A DNA stretch of 10,743 bases, from assembly GCA_017551215.1 (NCBI GenBank), contig JAFZMA010000011.1, positions 1 through 10,743 of the forward strand. Reading direction: 5' to 3'. Under the pieces are notes generated by a model that did no database searches, was not told the origin of the DNA, and saw nothing but the letters and a program-made list of their open reading frames with translations. Positions 8,128 to 10,743 of this stretch are shown piece by piece. Source of the DNA: Bacteroidales bacterium. GTDB lineage: Bacteria > Bacteroidota > Bacteroidia > Bacteroidales > UBA932. Both the position numbers and the translations under genes were made by a program. How positions within the stretch are numbered: position 1 is the first letter of the stretch; the number at the start of each line of letters is the position of its first letter.

Positions 8128-8856
8128 ATGGCACACAGCGTTTACAAATACAGGACAGGAGAGGCTTATCCCCATTGTTACAAATATCCGCAGGTTGCAC
8201 TTACGGCAGACTGTGTAACTTTCTCATACGACAGCAAAAAGCTCTACGTTCTTCTTGTAAGGAGAGGGCAGGAGCCGTTCAAGGACTGCTGGGCTTTCCC
8301 TGGCGGTTTTGTAAATCCGGACGAGACTGCAGAGGAAGGTGCCCGTCGGGAACTCGCTGAGGAAACCGGCCTCAAGGCGGATTACTTTGAACAGCTGAAA
8401 GTGTTCTCCGCTCCCGGCCGCGATCCGCGCCAAAGGACTGTTACCGTGCCGTTTATCGTGCTATCAAAACTTTCGGACGTTAAAGGTCTGGACGATGCCC
8501 AGGAGGCCCGCTGGTTCCCTGTAGATCAGATTCCGCAGCTGGCTTTTGACCACCTGCAGATTTTTGATGAAGCCCTTGCATCCCTTAAGCGCTCTCTGCT
8601 TTTCAATCCCGTGGCATATTACCTTCTTCCTCAGCGATTCACTATGCCGCAGCTTCAGCGCCTATATGAAATCATACTAGGAGTCAGGTTCGACCGCCGC
8701 AACTTTGCCCGCAAGATGAATGCAGTGGGTATCCTTATCGCTGAGTTAAATAATGATAGGAAAGGTATCCCTTCACGTACACCGTCCCTTTTCTCCTTCA
8801 ACCTTGCCAGATGGGAGGCTATGAAGGAGAAGTCAATTACAGATTTTGAATTCTAA
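8128..8856 (+). CDS. Nudix hydrolase with C-terminal winged helix (NrtR-type regulator)
   Basis: A 242-residue protein with an N-terminal Nudix domain (about 20-155) and a C-terminal winged-helix region (about 158-230; NPVAYYLLPQRFTMPQLQRLYE, then FARKMNAVGIL). This is the architecture of NrtR transcription factors, which sense ADP-ribose or related nucleotides and control NAD or sugar metabolism genes. Known relatives in Bacteroides include the arabinose regulator. The Nudix box is complete: G60, E66, R74-E75-L76, E78-E79, G81-L82, so catalysis on ADP-ribose-like substrates is possible, unlike in regulators where the box has decayed. The longer frame from a TTG at 8107 is rejected because that codon falls in the -7 promoter element; ATG 8128 is used. 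Target genes are unknown; the divergent hydrolase and itself are candidates. Confidence 0.88.
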   Translation: MAHSVYKYRTGEAYPHCYKYPQVALTADCVTFSYDSKKLYVLLVRRGQEPFKDCWAFPGGFVNPDETAEEGARRELAEETGLKADYFEQLKVFSAPGRDPRQRTVTVPFIVLSKLSDVKGLDDAQEARWFPVDQIPQLAFDHLQIFDEALASLKRSLLFNPVAYYLLPQRFTMPQLQRLYEIILGVRFDRRNFARKMNAVGILIAELNNDRKGIPSRTPSLFSFNLARWEAMKEKSITDFEF

Positions 8857-8862
8857 ATTGCT

Positions 8863-10332
8863 TTAGGCCAGTTCTCCTTTTTTAAGGACGTGACACATGT
8901 GAAGCCACACGGCCACCGTTACAACTATGGTGGCGCAGCCTGCGAGTATAGTTCCCAGATTCCTTTCAAGTCCCATCATCTGACCGGATGTGAAGAGGAA
9001 GTCCGTGCAGATGAAAGTCATGAACATTGCCGGTATGAGAGAGACTATGTAGATAGGCTTGGCATTCATAACCCTGTAGCTTCTAAGGTATAAGAATACC
9101 GTTATGGCCCAGAGGGTGAACACTGCAAGAGTCTGGTTTGCCCATGCAAAGTAGCGCCAGAGGATGTCGTAGTTCATAAGGGTTATGGCATAGCCCACTG
9201 CAAACATCGGAATACAGATGTAGAGTCTTTTGAGAATGCTCTTCTGTTCCATCCCCATGAAATCTGCAATGATGAGTCTGGAACTTCTGAATGCCGTGTC
9301 TCCGGATGTGATAGGGGCGGCTACTACTCCAAGAAGTGCCAGAATGGCTCCGAACTTTCCGAGGGTGGTATTGGTGATTTCGTTCACTGCCCACGATGCG
9401 TCGTTGCCGTGCTCCGCAAGTGCAGCGTTGAGTCCTGCAAGGGAATCTTCCACTCCGTTAAAGCCTCTGAAGAAGGCCATTGCGGCTGCTGCCCAAATGA
9501 GTGCTATAATGCTCTCGGATATCATTGCACCATAGAAAACGCTGCGGCTTTCCTTGCGGTCTTTCAGGCATCTTGCCATCATCGGACTCTGCGTTGCATG
9601 GAATCCGGAGATTGCTCCGCAGGCAATGGTTATGAACATTGTAGGTATGATAGGGAAGCTTGCCGCATTAGGCTTGGCGTTTGCAAATGTGGTAAGGTCC
9701 GGTATTACCAGGTTTCCTGTGAATAAAACGTACAGGATTCCAAGTGCCATGAATATCAGCGCAATACCGAATATCGGATAAACGTTGCCTATAATCTTGT
9801 CAATAGGAAGGAGGGTTGCAAGGATGTAGTATGCGAACACGATGTACAGCCAGACGCTTTTGTCCCATCCTGTCATGGATGCCAATATACCCGCCGGCCC
9901 CAACATGAAGACTGCTCCAACGAGTATCATCATAACAACGGCAAATAGCCTCATCACCTGCTTGGTGGTCATTCCCAGATATTTGCCTATGATTTCCGGA
10001 AGGCTGGCTCCGTTGTGGTTCAGGCTCATTACGCCGGCTATGAAATCGTGCATGGCTCCCATGAATATACCTCCGAGGGTAATCCACAGGAAAGCCACCG
10101 GTCCGTAAGTGGCTCCCAGAACCGCTCCGAAGATTGGCCCCAGTCCGGCAATGTTCAGAAGCTGAATCAGGAAGGTCTTCCATCTTGGCATAGGAATGTA
10201 GTCCACTCCGTCAAACATTGTCTTTGACGGAACTTCCTTGTCTTTCTTTATTCCGAGAATCTTTTCCAGAAACCGTCCGTATGTGAAATAGGCAACAATC
10301 AGAGCCGCCAGGCAAATCAAAAATGTAGTCAT
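8863..10332 (-). CDS. cstA: CstA-family carbon starvation transporter, compact form
   Basis: Inner-membrane transporter of the CstA family; E. coli members CstA and BtsT take up pyruvate, and a peptide uptake role has also been proposed for CstA. The 489 residues are highly hydrophobic with a dozen or more membrane segments. Family landmarks in order: AGLGPIFGAVLGATYGP (62-78), HDFIAGVMSLNHNGASLPE (95-113), GFHATQSPMMARC (243-255) and SGDTAFRSSRLIIAD (343-357). E. coli CstA is about 700 residues; this is the shorter form common in Bacteroidetes and other phyla, with no C-terminal cytoplasmic extension. It converges on the Nudix gene with 6 bases between stops, so it is not in an operon with it. 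The substrate cannot be read from sequence. A promoter match lies just upstream. Confidence 0.93.
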   Translation of the reverse strand: MTTFLICLAALIVAYFTYGRFLEKILGIKKDKEVPSKTMFDGVDYIPMPRWKTFLIQLLNIAGLGPIFGAVLGATYGPVAFLWITLGGIFMGAMHDFIAGVMSLNHNGASLPEIIGKYLGMTTKQVMRLFAVVMMILVGAVFMLGPAGILASMTGWDKSVWLYIVFAYYILATLLPIDKIIGNVYPIFGIALIFMALGILYVLFTGNLVIPDLTTFANAKPNAASFPIIPTMFITIACGAISGFHATQSPMMARCLKDRKESRSVFYGAMISESIIALIWAAAAMAFFRGFNGVEDSLAGLNAALAEHGNDASWAVNEITNTTLGKFGAILALLGVVAAPITSGDTAFRSSRLIIADFMGMEQKSILKRLYICIPMFAVGYAITLMNYDILWRYFAWANQTLAVFTLWAITVFLYLRSYRVMNAKPIYIVSLIPAMFMTFICTDFLFTSGQMMGLERNLGTILAGCATIVVTVAVWLHMCHVLKKGELA

Positions 10333-10357
10333 ACCTATATTGCTGAATCTTATAACG

Positions 10358-10389
10358 CAAAAATAGCAATTAATGCCGTTTGTTGTAAA
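10358..10389 (-). promoter_or_regulatory. Bacteroidetes-type promoter for cstA
   Basis: On the minus strand, 10365-10358 reads TATTTTTG, an exact TAnnTTTG -7 element. TTTA (10389-10386) is a three-of-four match to the -33 TTTG at a 20-base spacing. The expected leader before the ATG at 10332 is about 18-22 bases. I see no CRP-like or other palindromic operator next to it. Confidence 0.55.
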
Positions 10390-10413
10390 TATTCATCGTC
10401 GTAACTTATTTCT

Positions 10414-10421
10414 TATCTTTG
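10414..10421 (+). promoter_or_regulatory. -7 element for the lipoprotein gene
   Basis: TATCTTTG is an exact TAnnTTTG match, 25 bases before the lipoprotein ATG. The nearest upstream TTTG (10379-10382) is 31 bases away, too far for a normal -33 box, so the -33 element is weak or absent. Confidence 0.5.
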
Positions 10422-10446
10422 TTAAGTGAATACTAAAAGGAGTCTT

Positions 10447-10743
10447 ATGAAAACTGCTGTTTTTCTCAAAATTGTTGCTTGTTCTGCTGCTGTTGCCTTT
10501 TTCTTCCAATCCTGCAGCAAGTCTTCTCTTGTGCAGATTCCGGAAGATCCAGAACCAAAGATAGTGGCTATACCATATTCTGCTTCCGTGGGAAGTGACG
10601 TTTCCGGTTCTTCCTCTGCCCCACAGACAAAAGCAACCATAAATAGCAGCAAAAAGTATATTTTCCAGGCAGGAGACAGACTCTATATAGAAAATACAGA
10701 CAGTGGTCATGAGGGAGATGTTTACGGTTATCTGACCATTGCA
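10447..10743 (+). CDS. Putative surface lipoprotein, fimbrillin-like start (3'-truncated by window edge)
   Basis: Open from the ATG at 10447 to the window end, 99 codons without a stop. Residues 1-22 are a lipoprotein signal peptide: MKTAVFLK, a hydrophobic core, then FFFQSC with the lipid-acceptor Cys23, so export and lipidation are expected. The mature start is a Ser/Pro-rich linker. Around residues 62-80 comes KATINSSKKYIFQAGDRLYI, which resembles the T(R/K)A-x-I...F-x-x-GD pattern seen at the start of fimbrillin/Mfa-type and related Bacteroidales lipoproteins. That assignment is tentative because most of the protein is missing. AAGGAG at 10437-10442, four bases before the ATG, is the clearest Shine-Dalgarno-like sequence among the genes here. 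Confidence 0.8.
   Translation, partial: MKTAVFLKIVACSAAVAFFFQSCSKSSLVQIPEDPEPKIVAIPYSASVGSDVSGSSSAPQTKATINSSKKYIFQAGDRLYIENTDSGHEGDVYGYLTIA

Noticed and set aside
8875..8888. Inverted repeat TCCTT-tttt-AAGGA near the cstA/Nudix convergence
   Set aside because: The stem is A/T-rich, lies within the cstA coding end and has no T-tract following it on either strand, so I do not call it a terminator.

Overview
The window looks like chromosomal DNA from a member of the Bacteroidota, most likely Bacteroidales. Three things point that way. The ATP synthase genes run atpD-atpC-(4-TM gene)-atpB-E-F-H-A-G, with beta and epsilon first. AtpB carries a signal peptide and a long extracytoplasmic N-terminal region, and epsilon is a short 82-residue form. 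All four divergently read promoter regions contain a TAnnTTTG -7 element, the Bacteroidetes housekeeping sigma signature. Shine-Dalgarno sequences are mostly weak or absent. Genus cannot be fixed from this sequence alone.

Layout: positions 1-6945 hold a tightly packed plus-strand F1Fo ATP synthase operon. It enters the window inside atpD, whose 5' end (about 80 codons by comparison with the family) lies upstream, and it ends with atpG. Gaps between genes are 1-30 bases, with one 4-base ATGA overlap; the two largest gaps flank atpE, the subunit needed in most copies. Together the genes encode the full F1 (alpha, beta, gamma, delta, epsilon) and Fo (a, b, c) plus a small four-helix membrane protein in a plausible AtpI-like position. 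The c subunit lacks the usual Na+-binding residues, so proton coupling is the expected mode.

Positions 6902-8020 (minus) encode a membrane-anchored metallo-beta-lactamase-fold hydrolase of the NAPE-PLD/UlaG-like type; its 3' end overlaps atpG by 44 bases in convergent orientation. A divergent promoter region (8021-8127) separates it from a plus-strand Nudix plus winged-helix protein of the NrtR type (8128-8856). That gene converges on a compact CstA-family transporter (8863-10332, minus) with 6 bases between the stop codons. A second divergent promoter region (10333-10446) leads to the first 99 codons of a lipoprotein that runs off the window end.

All stretches longer than 300 bases are covered by genes. 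There are no tRNA, rRNA, CRISPR or insertion-sequence signals that I can see, and no clearly novel system. The points most worth a second look are the AtpB extension and its swapped Glu/His pair, the linked 4-TM gene, the missing epsilon C-terminal domain, the antisense overlap at atpG, and the start-site and operator structure of the Nudix regulator.
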